Of a DNA stretch of 45,959 nt, positions 7,281 through 15,403 are shown one piece after another; the first letter of the stretch is position 1; the number at the start of each line of letters is the position of its first letter. The notes under the pieces are model-generated. The model did not search any database, had not been told where the DNA came from, and worked only from the letters and a program-made list of their open reading frames with translations. This DNA is from an uncultured Trueperaceae bacterium (GTDB taxonomy: Bacteria > Deinococcota > Deinococci > Deinococcales > Trueperaceae). Made by a program: the position numbers and the translations under genes. The stretch covers positions 98,492 to 144,450 of the forward strand of contig CAJXWR010000001.1 of the NCBI GenBank assembly GCA_913062675.1. Reading direction: 5' to 3'.

Positions 7281-8006
7281 ATGAGCCTAGCTCCCTCCCG
7301 GCGTCCCGCCTGGCTGAACGTCCTTGCCGGCGCCGCCTTCCTCTCCGTCGCCATTGGCGCCTACCTGGGTCTTCGCGTCAGTCCGCCCGACGTGAACCAG
7401 GGCGACCTGATTCGCGTGATGTACGCGCACGTCAGCGTCGCGTGGGTGTCGTTCCTCGCCGTGGGCGTCGCCGCCCTCGCCGGCATCGCCTTCCTGTGGC
7501 GCGGTCGTCCCCGCATGGACGTGATCAGCGTCGCAGGTGCGGAAACCGCCCTCCTGTACGGCGCGCTCACGATCATTGGTGGCATGACGTACAGCAAGCC
7601 CACGCTCAACACCTTCTGGACGTGGGACGCGAAACTCACGCTCACCGCCTTGATGGTCGCGCTGCTCGCCGGCGTGTTCATCGTGCGCGGGTTGATCGAC
7701 GAGCCGCAACGCCGCGGTCGCGTGAGCGCCGTGATCCTCATCGTCGTGCTCGCCAGCCTGCCCCTCAACTACCTTGCGGCCGAATGGTTCCGCACGTTGC
7801 ACCCCGCCAAGGCCATCGACCTGACGGGGGGTGGCGTGACCATCGACGGCACGATGCTCACCATCCTGCTCTATAACGTCGTGGCGGCAGGCCTCATGTT
7901 CGTGTGGCTTCTCGTCGAACGCGTCCGCATCGGCATGCGCGAAGTCGAGATCGACGCGCGGCGCGTCCAGGCCGACGGGGGAAGCGGCGAGGTGGTGCGT
8001 GTTTGA
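7281..8006 (+). CDS. ccmC: Haem delivery protein CcmC
   Basis: A 241-residue protein with six membrane helices. It carries the tryptophan-rich periplasmic motif around TFWTWDAKLT and two conserved histidines flanking it (MYAHVSVAWV and RTLHPAK). CcmC loads haem onto CcmE. The ATG at 7281 is chosen because GAAAGGAG lies about 10 nt upstream; an in-frame GTG at 7218 would add 21 residues that look unlike a membrane start. The stop overlaps the start of ccmD. Confidence 0.92.
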   Translation: MSLAPSRRPAWLNVLAGAAFLSVAIGAYLGLRVSPPDVNQGDLIRVMYAHVSVAWVSFLAVGVAALAGIAFLWRGRPRMDVISVAGAETALLYGALTIIGGMTYSKPTLNTFWTWDAKLTLTALMVALLAGVFIVRGLIDEPQRRGRVSAVILIVVLASLPLNYLAAEWFRTLHPAKAIDLTGGGVTIDGTMLTILLYNVVAAGLMFVWLLVERVRIGMREVEIDARRVQADGGSGEVVRV

Positions 8007-8130
8007 CTCCTGGAATCAGTGGACGTGGGTGACCGTTGCCTGGCTGCAACTCCCACTCGCGTTTGGTGCCTACCTGGCGTATCTGGCCTGGCGTGGACGC
8101 CGCGCCGGCCGTGAGGAGGACGAATCATGA
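7999..8130 (+). CDS. ccmD: CcmD-like small haem-export subunit
   Basis: A 43-residue reading frame between ccmC and ccmE. It starts with a GTG inside the end of ccmC and stops with TGA inside the ccmE ATG. The product begins VFDSWNQWTW, then has one membrane helix with LPLAFGAYLAYLAW and a charged tail RGRRAGREEDES. This is the CcmD plan: a short N-terminus, one helix, and a basic then acidic cytosolic end. CcmD stabilises CcmC-CcmE and helps release holo-CcmE. Sequence conservation in CcmD is low, so position and topology carry the call. Confidence 0.8.
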   Translation: MFDSWNQWTWVTVAWLQLPLAFGAYLAYLAWRGRRAGREEDES

Positions 8131-8555
8131 AACGGTGGATCTACGCCCTTCTTGGCGTGGGGGTGCTGGCAAGCGCCGGCTTCCTCATTCAACGCGCGTT
8201 GAGCGACAGTCTCGTGTACTTCATCTTGCCGAGCGAGTACGCCGCCGCGCCGGGCGAGTACGACGATCGCCGCATCCGGCTGGGCGGCATCGTGTCCCCC
8301 GGGACCGTGGCGTTCGACGATCAAGCCCTGCAACTCGCCTTCCAGGTGACCGATAGCCTGCAGACCTACCCCGTTCGCCATACCGGCACCCCGCCCGAAC
8401 TGTTTCAGGAGAACACTGGCGTGGTGGTGGAGGGCCGTTTCGAGGATGGCGTGTTCGTGAGCGACAACCTGCTCGTCAAACACAGTGAAGTGTACGAACC
8501 ACCCAAGGATGGGGAACCCATCGACCTCGAGGCGCTCAAGGACACCCTGCAGTGA
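8127..8555 (+). CDS. ccmE: Haem chaperone CcmE
   Basis: A 142-residue periplasm-facing protein with one N-terminal membrane anchor (residues 4-21) and an OB-fold domain. It holds haem covalently through a histidine in the HxxxY motif. Here this is KHSEVY, with His119 and Tyr123, so it is the common histidine type and not the cysteine type known in some archaea and deltaproteobacteria. RRIRLGGIV and FQVTD are the usual core strands. It overlaps ccmD and ccmF. Confidence 0.93.
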   Translation: MKRWIYALLGVGVLASAGFLIQRALSDSLVYFILPSEYAAAPGEYDDRRIRLGGIVSPGTVAFDDQALQLAFQVTDSLQTYPVRHTGTPPELFQENTGVVVEGRFEDGVFVSDNLLVKHSEVYEPPKDGEPIDLEALKDTLQ

Positions 8556-10549
8556 TGGACGTGGGCCTCGGCCCGCTCGGGAACGCCGCGCTGTACCTCG
8601 CGCTGGCGTTTTCCGTGTGGGGCATCGTTGCCGGCGCCATTGGCGCCATCCGGCGTGACGCACGCCTCCTGACCTCGGCGCGCCTTGCGGGCGTCGCGAC
8701 CTTCCTCGCCATGACCGCCTCGATCGCCATTATGGAGATTGCCCTGCTCACCGACGACTTCAGCGTGTCGTACGTCGCCAGCACGTCGCGGGCAGGCAAT
8801 CCCCTCTGGGTGAAGATGGTGACGCTCTGGGCGGCACTCGAAGGATCGCTCCTCCTGTGGGGCTGGCTCCTCTCGGGCTACTGGGCGCTCCTCTCCATCG
8901 TCGCACCCAACAGCCCGCTCCGCGCCTGGGCGCTGACCACCATGGCGGTCGTGCAGACCTTCTTCGTGCTCGTCCCCGCGGTCATCGCACCCCCCTTCGA
9001 AGTCATCTCGCCCGCTCCCCTCGACGGCCCCGGCCCCAACCCACTCCTCCAGAATCACTGGATGATGGCCGTCCACCCGTTCCTGATGTACCTCGGCTTC
9101 GTAGGGCTCACCGTGCCCTTCGCGTTCGCCATGTCCGCCCTCCTCAGTGGACGACCGGGCAGCGAGTGGATGCTGCAAACGCGTCGCTGGACGTTGATCG
9201 GCTGGGGGTTCCTCACCGCCGCGATCATCACCGGGGGTTGGTGGAGCTACGAGGTGCTCGGCTGGGGTGGCTACTGGGCGTGGGACCCCGTCGAGAACGT
9301 CAGTTTCCTGCCGTGGCTCACCGCCACCGCCTTCCTGCACAGCGTGCAGGTACAGGAACGTCGCCACATGCTCAAGGGCTGGAACCTGCTGCTGATCATC
9401 CTCACCTTCTCGCTCACCCTGCTCGGCACGTTCCTCACGCGCAGTGGCGTGGTGAGCAGCGTGCACGCCTTCGGAGACGGCCCGGTCGGTCCCGCCTTCC
9501 TCACCTTCTTCCTCATCGTCATGGCCGGTTCGTTCGGACTGGTCGCCTGGCGTTGGGATGGGATTCGTGACCGTGCCGACCTCGACCACCCGGTGAGTCG
9601 CGAAGGCTCGTTCCTCGCTGGCAACGTGATCTTCCTCGCCATTGCCTTCGCTATCCTTCTCGGCACGCTCTTCCCCCTCATCGTGGAGGCCTTCACCGGT
9701 GACAAGGTGACGGTCGGTGCGCCGTTCTTCGATCAAGCCACCCTGCCCCTCTGGATGGGCGTCCTGCTCCTCATGGGCATCGGGCCGTTGCTGCCCTGGC
9801 GCCGGGCGAACACGCAGACGCTACGCGGCAACCTCGCCTGGATGACGGGCGCAGGCGTCATCGCGGCAGCCGTCGCCTACGCCTTCGGGCTTCGCGGCAT
9901 CTACCCCATCCTCACCGTCGGCCTGTCCGGCTGGAACCTCGCCTCCCTCACCCTGCTCCTCCTCGGCGCGGTCGTGCCACGCATGCGGGTGGGTACCCGA
10001 AGCGTGGTGCAAGTGTTGACCGGGTACGCGTTCGAGAACCGGCGCAGGTTCGGCAGCATGATCGTGCACTTCGGCGTGGTCGTCATGGCGCTCGGCATTA
10101 TGGCGAGCAGCGCCTACCGCATCGATGAGCAGGTCCGCATCGAGGTGGGCGACACCATGCCCTTCCAAGACCTCACCTTCACGGTGCAGGACACCTTCAT
10201 GGAGACCACCGAGTACCGCGTGGGCGCGGGCGCAGTCGTCGACGTGCATCGCGACGGGTCGCTCCTCACGACGCTGCGGCCCAAGATCAACACGTTCTTC
10301 GGGCAGTCGATGAACGTGCCGACCCCCGACGTGCTGTACCTCCCCCTCTACGACGTGTACCTGAACATCGCGGCGGGCGTGACGCCCGACTCCGAGTTCG
10401 TGGTGCTCCGCGTGGTGCGAAGCCCGCTCGTGGCATGGGTGTGGATCGCCGGGTTCATCATGGCGTTCGGCACTGCCTTCGCCCTGATTCCCTCCCGGCG
10501 CGGCGTGCGCGGCACGCAACGCGCACCGAAAGGGTCCAGCGTCGCGTGA
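8552..10549 (+). CDS. ccmF: Cytochrome c haem lyase subunit CcmF
   Basis: A 665-residue polytopic membrane protein that attaches haem to apocytochrome c with CcmH and CcmI. The WWD domain motif WGGYWAWDPVENVSFLPWL is near residues 238-256. The periplasmic domain near the C-terminus (about residues 520-625) is typical. It starts with a GTG overlapping the ccmE stop, or with the ATG at 8555. The length matches family members (about 640-670). Confidence 0.95.
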   Translation: MMDVGLGPLGNAALYLALAFSVWGIVAGAIGAIRRDARLLTSARLAGVATFLAMTASIAIMEIALLTDDFSVSYVASTSRAGNPLWVKMVTLWAALEGSLLLWGWLLSGYWALLSIVAPNSPLRAWALTTMAVVQTFFVLVPAVIAPPFEVISPAPLDGPGPNPLLQNHWMMAVHPFLMYLGFVGLTVPFAFAMSALLSGRPGSEWMLQTRRWTLIGWGFLTAAIITGGWWSYEVLGWGGYWAWDPVENVSFLPWLTATAFLHSVQVQERRHMLKGWNLLLIILTFSLTLLGTFLTRSGVVSSVHAFGDGPVGPAFLTFFLIVMAGSFGLVAWRWDGIRDRADLDHPVSREGSFLAGNVIFLAIAFAILLGTLFPLIVEAFTGDKVTVGAPFFDQATLPLWMGVLLLMGIGPLLPWRRANTQTLRGNLAWMTGAGVIAAAVAYAFGLRGIYPILTVGLSGWNLASLTLLLLGAVVPRMRVGTRSVVQVLTGYAFENRRRFGSMIVHFGVVVMALGIMASSAYRIDEQVRIEVGDTMPFQDLTFTVQDTFMETTEYRVGAGAVVDVHRDGSLLTTLRPKINTFFGQSMNVPTPDVLYLPLYDVYLNIAAGVTPDSEFVVLRVVRSPLVAWVWIAGFIMAFGTAFALIPSRRGVRGTQRAPKGSSVA

Positions 10550-11091
10550 CCCGCGTCCTGGTCGTCCTCGCCATCACGGCCTCCCTCGGTGGCCTGTTCC
10601 TGTGGGGCTTGCTGCGCGGGAGTCCCGACCGGGAGGTGGAGAGTGCACGATTGAACCGGCAGGTCATCAGCTTCGACCTGCCGCTCTACCCCCGCTTCCA
10701 AGGCACCTTCGGACCCACCCTCAACCTCGCGACCGAACTGAACGACAAGCCCGTCATCGTGAACTTCTGGGCCACCTGGTGCGGCCCGTGCTACGACGAG
10801 GCGCCCCACCTCCAAGCCGCCTGGCAGCGGTACCAGGACGACGTGCTGATCATTGGCGTGCAAACGCAGGACCGTGGGAAACGGGTCGAGGGCGAAGCGT
10901 TCCTTGACCGGTTCGGCATCACCTTCCCCAACGTGATCGACGATGACAGCCGCGTCTCCATCGACTACGGCCTGTTCGGCGTACCCGAGACGTTCTTCGT
11001 GCGTCGCGACGGCACGCTCCTCTACAAGCACACCGGCCCCATCACGCTCGACAAGCTCGAGGAGAAGATCGCGGAGTTGACCGCCTCATGA
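10546..11091 (+). CDS. ccmG: Thiol:disulfide interchange protein CcmG/DsbE
   Basis: A 181-residue membrane-anchored thioredoxin-fold protein with an N-terminal helix (residues 4-20). The active site is TWCGPC with Cys79 and Cys82, followed by DEAPHLQAAW and a cis-proline region GVPETFFVRRDG. It reduces the CxxCH cysteines of apocytochrome c, probably taking electrons from CcdA. The start is a GTG overlapping the ccmF stop, and the stop overlaps ccmH. Confidence 0.93.
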   Translation: MTRVLVVLAITASLGGLFLWGLLRGSPDREVESARLNRQVISFDLPLYPRFQGTFGPTLNLATELNDKPVIVNFWATWCGPCYDEAPHLQAAWQRYQDDVLIIGVQTQDRGKRVEGEAFLDRFGITFPNVIDDDSRVSIDYGLFGVPETFFVRRDGTLLYKHTGPITLDKLEEKIAELTAS

Positions 11092-11579
11092 TGCGACGCG
11101 TCCTGCTCCTCGCCCTCATCGCGCTTCTCGCGCCCCTTCCCACCGGCTTCGCGCAGACCGACGACACGGTGGCGATGGGCGAGCAACTCGAAGCCCGCGT
11201 CTTCGAGATCTCCCGCAAGCTTCGCTGCCCCACCTGCGTCTCGGAATCCGTGGCGGACAGCAATGCCGGCATCAGCATCGAGATGCGCAACGAAATCCAG
11301 GCGCAACTGCAAGCCGGCGCAAGCGAAGCGGAAATCCTTGCCTTCTTCCAGGATCGCTACGGCGATTGGATTCTGCTCGAACCGCCCCGGCGCGGCATTC
11401 ACCTCGTCGTGTGGTGGCTTCCCGGCATTGCACTCGCCGCAGGCGTGATTGGCCTCACCACCCTCATGGTCCGCTGGACACGCAACGCACAGCAAGCCAC
11501 CCATGAAGCGCAAGCGGATGATGCCGACCTCGCGCGGGTGCGTGCCGCCCTGCAAGGCGATTCGGAGACCTCGTCATGA
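11088..11579 (+). CDS. ccmH: Cytochrome c maturation protein CcmH (CcmL/NrfF type)
   Basis: A 163-residue protein with a signal peptide (residues 1-23), the LRCPTC redox motif (Cys47 and Cys50) on a three-helix bundle, then one membrane helix near residues 105-125 and a short cytosolic tail. CcmH handles the apocytochrome thiols with CcmG and CcmF. The bipartite E. coli CcmH is split here, with the CcmI part in the next gene. ATGA overlaps join it to both neighbours. Confidence 0.92.
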   Translation: MMRRVLLLALIALLAPLPTGFAQTDDTVAMGEQLEARVFEISRKLRCPTCVSESVADSNAGISIEMRNEIQAQLQAGASEAEILAFFQDRYGDWILLEPPRRGIHLVVWWLPGIALAAGVIGLTTLMVRWTRNAQQATHEAQADDADLARVRAALQGDSETSS

Positions 11580-13108
11580 CCTTGACGCTGATCATCATCG
11601 GCCTGCTCGCCCTCGTCCTCACCTTCCTCGTCGTGCTCCCCCTCGCCTTCCCCGGCCAGGCGGACCCCCTGCCCGACGATCGCGATCCGCACCTGCTCGA
11701 ACTCGAAGAGGAACGCGACGCCCTGCTCAACGCCATTCGCGAGCTCGATGCGCGCGAAGACCTTGCGCAAGCGCGCCGCGACGAACTGCACGCCCGCTAC
11801 GAAACGAAGGCCGCGAAGGTGTTGCGCGCCATCGATGAACGCAACGCCGAACTATCGGGCCAAGCGCCCGCACCCCGCCCCACGGGACCGCGGCGCGCCT
11901 CCTGGAGTTGGGTGGGTCTCGTCGTCATCGCCGCCGGCATGGCCGCCACGCTCGGCGGGTGGGTCGTTCCCCGCGTCGGGGACGACACCACGATCACCAC
12001 GAACCGCGAGGCCGACATCGCCGCCGGTCAAGCCATTCAGGAAGCGCAACGCGCCGCCGACCGCGACCCGAGCGGCATGACGTACGCCGCGCTCGGTGAC
12101 GTGTACTGGATGCTGCAAGACGCGCAAGGCGCCATCGAGGCGTACACCACCGCCACGACCGAGCATGACGACGCCCCTGCCGACGCCTACCTCCGCCTCG
12201 GCCTCCTCACCCTGCAACGCGACCCGGCACTCGGCCGCAGCCTGCTCGAGGAGGCACGCGCCCGCGAACCCGACAACCCCAACGTGCTCGGTTCGCTCGG
12301 CGAGGTGTACCTCCAGGAAGGCCTCTACCCCGATGCGCTTGCCGCCTTCGAAGCGCTCGCTCTACTCCCCGAGGCGCAGGGCGACCCGATGGTGCAGGAA
12401 CGCATCGACTTCCTGCAGGACGTCGCACCCCTCCAGGCCGCCGTCGACGCCGACCCAAACGTGCCTGACCTGCTCGCGCTCGCCGACGCGCTGTGGGAGT
12501 TCGATGCCCGCACCGCCGCGGTGCAACGCTACTTCCGCATCCTCACCGACTTCGATGCGCAGGAACCCATCGCCCTCGCCCGCGTCGGCGAACTCCTGTT
12601 CCTCGAAGGCGCCATCGACGACGCCGTGGAAATCCTCACCCGCGCGCGCGACAACGCGCAGGCGCGAGGCGTGCAACTCCCCGTCGACACGCTGCTGTTC
12701 CTCGGGAACGCCGCCTTCGCGCGGCAGGAGTACACCCTCGCCATCGACGCGTGGGAGGAGCACCTCGAACGCGCCGAAACACCCGGCCGCGTGCCGCAAC
12801 TCCTCGCCCGCGCCGAAGCGCTCGCCGCCGGTGAACCCGACCCCGGCATGGGGGTCGTGTCGCAAGAGGTCCAAGCCCTCTCCGACGGCCCCTCGCTCTA
12901 CGCAGCGCACTGCGCCAGCTGTCACGGTGCAACGGGCGGCGGGGGCACCGGACCCCGACTCGCCGGCAACGGCGACGTGGCACGCCGCGCGAACGTCGAA
13001 AGTCTCATCCTCTACGGCCGCGGATTGATGCCTGGCTTCCAAGCCATCCTGACCGACGAGCAAGTCCAAGTCCTCACCGATTGGACCGTCGACACCTTCG
13101 CACCATGA
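11576..13108 (+). CDS. CcmI-like TPR protein with a C-terminal cytochrome c domain
   Basis: A 510-residue protein in three parts. Residues 1-25 are a membrane helix, followed by a heptad-like segment (LLELEEERDALLNAIRELD) typical of the CcmI cytosolic loop, and a second helix near 113-128. Residues about 145-420 hold TPR units such as AYAALGDVYWMLQDAQGAIE and VLGSLGEVYLQEGLYPDALA. Residues about 435-510 are a mono-haem class I cytochrome c: CASCH (Cys446, Cys449, His450) with Met485 in GLMPGF as the likely sixth ligand. CcmI normally delivers apocytochromes to CcmFH; a haem domain on it is unusual and makes the protein a substrate of its own pathway. Overlaps tie it to ccmH and the Rieske gene. 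Confidence 0.85.
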   Translation: MTLTLIIIGLLALVLTFLVVLPLAFPGQADPLPDDRDPHLLELEEERDALLNAIRELDAREDLAQARRDELHARYETKAAKVLRAIDERNAELSGQAPAPRPTGPRRASWSWVGLVVIAAGMAATLGGWVVPRVGDDTTITTNREADIAAGQAIQEAQRAADRDPSGMTYAALGDVYWMLQDAQGAIEAYTTATTEHDDAPADAYLRLGLLTLQRDPALGRSLLEEARAREPDNPNVLGSLGEVYLQEGLYPDALAAFEALALLPEAQGDPMVQERIDFLQDVAPLQAAVDADPNVPDLLALADALWEFDARTAAVQRYFRILTDFDAQEPIALARVGELLFLEGAIDDAVEILTRARDNAQARGVQLPVDTLLFLGNAAFARQEYTLAIDAWEEHLERAETPGRVPQLLARAEALAAGEPDPGMGVVSQEVQALSDGPSLYAAHCASCHGATGGGGTGPRLAGNGDVARRANVESLILYGRGLMPGFQAILTDEQVQVLTDWTVDTFAP

Positions 13109-13704
13109 ACGACGCGCCCAACCCGCGCCCCGACGCTCCACCTTCCGCGATCGACGTGGAGCGTAGGCGCGTGGCGCGCTGGTTGTGGCGCATCCCCGTC
13201 CTCGCCGCCCTCGCCGGCGGTACGTGGGGCGTCCTTCGAGGCGGGTACGTCCATTTCTTCAAGAAGCGTCCTGACCCCACGCCCGCCTACCAGGAGGGCC
13301 CGCCCCTCGAGATCGCGACGATCGATCGCTTCGAAAACGTCTGGGACGCCGTCACCTTCCAGTACGAAGGCACGCCCTCCGTCGCCGTGCGCATCCCCGA
13401 GCCCATCGCAGGCAGCCTCACCCTCGAAGAGAATGTGCACGTCGCCGCCTTCAGTCGCGTGTGCACGCACCTGGGTTGCGTCGTGACGCTCAACCGCGAC
13501 GCATCCGCGATCGCCTTCGCGTTCAACTACCGAGCGGAGGGTCCGCAACTCGTCTGCCGCTGCCACCTCAGCGTGTTCGATCCCGAACGCGCCGGGCGTG
13601 CCGTCGCCGGTCCCGCCGTCGATCCACTCCCGCGCTTGCGGCTCAGGCGCGAGGGCGACACGCTCATTGCGAGCGGCATCGAACCCAACCCCTTACTGTC
13701 CTAG
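13105..13704 (+). CDS. Rieske [2Fe-2S] protein, twin-arginine-like N-terminus
   Basis: A 199-residue protein and last gene of the ccm operon, overlapping the previous gene by 4 nt. The N-terminus has RRRVARWLWR before a hydrophobic helix, a plausible Tat signal/anchor. Box I is CTHLGC (Cys120, His122; Cys125 for the disulfide) and box II is CRCHLSVFD (Cys151, Cys153, His154). Cluster ligands are therefore intact, though box II differs from the canonical CPCHGS. It is probably the Rieske subunit of a bc-type or alternative quinol oxidoreductase; no cytochrome b gene is in the window. Confidence 0.88.
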   Translation: MNDAPNPRPDAPPSAIDVERRRVARWLWRIPVLAALAGGTWGVLRGGYVHFFKKRPDPTPAYQEGPPLEIATIDRFENVWDAVTFQYEGTPSVAVRIPEPIAGSLTLEENVHVAAFSRVCTHLGCVVTLNRDASAIAFAFNYRAEGPQLVCRCHLSVFDPERAGRAVAGPAVDPLPRLRLRREGDTLIASGIEPNPLLS

Positions 13705-13718
13705 CGTCTAACGACGAT

Positions 13719-14378
13719 TCAGGAACGCGGCTTGGGTGCGTACCGGAACAAGCGCAACGACCGTTGCACCACCGGTCCAATCAGCAGGGCGAACGCGAGC
13801 GTACCCAGCCCCACGCTCCCCCCGAGCAGCACGCCAGCGAGGAGCACCACCGCTTCCATCGTGGTGCGCGTCCGCCGAATCGGCCAGCGAAGCTTCTGCG
13901 ACAAGCCGAGCATGAACATGTCGCGTGGACCGGCACCAAACCTCGCGGTGATGTACGTCCCCGTGGCGAAGCCCACGACGAGGAGACCCACCACGAACTG
14001 CAGCAAGCCGGGCAGGAACGCCTCCTGCGAAGGCATGATCGCCAGGCCACGGTACACATCGACCGAAGGACCAATCAGAGCCATGTTCACGAGCGTGCCG
14101 GGTCCCGGGCGCTCCCCCGTCCAGAACCAGGCCATGGCGCCCACGCCGACCCCGACGAGCACGAGCGCTTGACCGAAACTCAACGGCGTGACGCGCGCAA
14201 TGCCGTCATGGAACACCGCCCACGGTCCCACCCCAATGCCCGCCTCGAGCATGATGGCGAGACCCAGCCCCATGCCGAGAAGACCCAAAAGGAACTGCGT
14301 GACGCGCCCCATGAAGCGAACGCGCATTCCAAGCGGCGTTCTTGCAGCCGTAGGCGTGGCGAGAGGCGTGGAAGGCAC
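13719..14378 (-). CDS. YczE/YitT-like integral membrane protein
   Basis: A 219-residue protein with five or six membrane helices. The conserved YczE-type segments are visible: LGLAIMLEAGIGVGPWAVFHDGI near the start and TARFGAGPRDMFMLG in the second half. Function in this family is poorly known; some members lie near transporters. The GTG at 14378 is chosen because TACACT ends 7 nt upstream (14386-14391), giving a leaderless start and the normal family length. The gene converges on the Rieske gene with only 14 nt between stops, and is divergent from the next gene. Confidence 0.72.
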   Translation of the reverse strand: MPSTPLATPTAARTPLGMRVRFMGRVTQFLLGLLGMGLGLAIMLEAGIGVGPWAVFHDGIARVTPLSFGQALVLVGVGVGAMAWFWTGERPGPGTLVNMALIGPSVDVYRGLAIMPSQEAFLPGLLQFVVGLLVVGFATGTYITARFGAGPRDMFMLGLSQKLRWPIRRTRTTMEAVVLLAGVLLGGSVGLGTLAFALLIGPVVQRSLRLFRYAPKPRS

Positions 14379-14385
14379 GAAGCGC

Positions 14386-14391
14386 AGTGTA
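14386..14391 (-). promoter_or_regulatory. -10 box for leaderless yczE-like gene
   Basis: TACACT on the minus strand with a 7-nt gap to the GTG at 14378. It is paired with the divergent box at 14414-14419, so both promoters share about 25 bp of DNA. Confidence 0.5.
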
Positions 14392-14413
14392 CGCCCAATC
14401 CGGTGCACCCCGG

Positions 14414-14419
14414 TATCGT
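14414..14419 (+). promoter_or_regulatory. -10 box for leaderless RusA-like gene
   Basis: TATCGT with a 7-nt gap to the ATG at 14427. No Shine-Dalgarno is present in the gap, consistent with a leaderless transcript. Confidence 0.45.
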
Positions 14420-14426
14420 GACGGGC

Positions 14427-14882
14427 ATGAGCACTGGCCGTTGGACCCTCCACCTCGACGACGTGCTACTCCCCGGACCCAACCGCCTGATCCGCATGAA
14501 CGCGCACGACTACCGACAGTTGCGTGACGAGATCCTCCTCCTCGCCCGCGCCACGCTCACCCCCGCGCCTCCCCCCGCTCCCCTCGAGGCTTGCCACGTC
14601 ACCGTGACGCTGCACCGCCCCGCACGGAGTCTGCTCGATGCCGACGCCAAGTACGGAGCGGTGAAACCGCTCCTCGACGTCCTGCAACCCCCGCGGGCAT
14701 ACAGCCGGCGCGTCGGGGCGCGCACCGTGCAGGACGCCACGGCCGGTCTCGGGTTGCTGCGCGACGACCGGGACGGGGAGGGCGCCCTGCAAGGCTGCAT
14801 CCGCGCGCTGCGTGTCGTGCAGGTCATAGGTGCACCGCGCGTGAAGGTCGTCATCGATGCCGTGCAAGACCCCAGCGCGTGA
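14427..14882 (+). CDS. RusA-like Holliday junction resolvase family protein
   Basis: A 151-residue protein. The opening LPGPNRLIRMNAHDYRQLRDE matches the LPxPxNxLxRxHWxxR start of RusA-family nucleases. SLLDADAKYGAVKPLLDVL, then LLRDDRDG, supplies the spaced acidic residues that bind metal in RusA. RusA resolves Holliday junctions by paired cuts near CC dinucleotides. Relatives are found in phages and in bacterial chromosomes. No phage gene lies nearby. The call is by motif, not full alignment. The ATG at 14427 fits the leaderless promoter. Confidence 0.6.
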   Translation: MSTGRWTLHLDDVLLPGPNRLIRMNAHDYRQLRDEILLLARATLTPAPPPAPLEACHVTVTLHRPARSLLDADAKYGAVKPLLDVLQPPRAYSRRVGARTVQDATAGLGLLRDDRDGEGALQGCIRALRVVQVIGAPRVKVVIDAVQDPSA

Positions 14883-14931
14883 GGCCACCCCAGGCACGAG
14901 GGAACGTGGCATGATGCCGCAAGGAGGAACC

Positions 14932-15375
14932 GTGCCGCCAACGCGACCACCATCCCCCTTCCTGATTCTGCTGTTCGGCCTGGGCGTGACGACGCTCGCC
15001 GCCGAGTGGATGCGCTTCCAGTTCGGCGCGGCACTCCTGCTGCCGGTCGCCGCCTTCGGCACGGCCGTCAGTTTTCGTGCGACGGTGGGCGCGTACCGCA
15101 TGCGACGCGCCTGGCGAACGCAACGCAGCCGCGCCTTGGCGGAACCCGCCACGGTCGACGCCTCCTCGACGCGCAGCGCACCACGAAACCAAGATGCAGC
15201 CTGGAACGCCCGCGCACTGCAGCGCGCCACGCCTGAACGCACACCCGTGAGCGCAACGGATGCCTCCGACGTGCCGCTCGCCGCGCCCCCCACGAAGGGA
15301 AGCGCTCCCGCCCACCCCGTGAGCGAGGAACAGCCCAGCGAGGACATCCTCGCCGACCCCCGCGGTACACGCTGA
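14932..15375 (+). CDS. Small membrane protein of unknown function
   Basis: A 147-residue protein not recognised as any family. The N-terminal third holds two adjacent hydrophobic helices (about residues 6-23 and 30-47) joined by a short turn, ending in a basic stretch YRMRRAWRTQRSR, so the remainder is probably cytosolic. Residues 60-147 are alanine-, proline- and threonine-rich and look disordered. The start is taken as the GTG at 14932 after AAGGAGG at 14921; an ATG at 14911 is also in frame. It follows the RusA-like gene by 49 nt and precedes transaldolase by 28 nt. Confidence 0.6.
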   Translation: MPPTRPPSPFLILLFGLGVTTLAAEWMRFQFGAALLLPVAAFGTAVSFRATVGAYRMRRAWRTQRSRALAEPATVDASSTRSAPRNQDAAWNARALQRATPERTPVSATDASDVPLAAPPTKGSAPAHPVSEEQPSEDILADPRGTR

Positions 15376-15403
15376 GCGTGACGCGCCGCGCCAGGAGAAC
15401 CCC

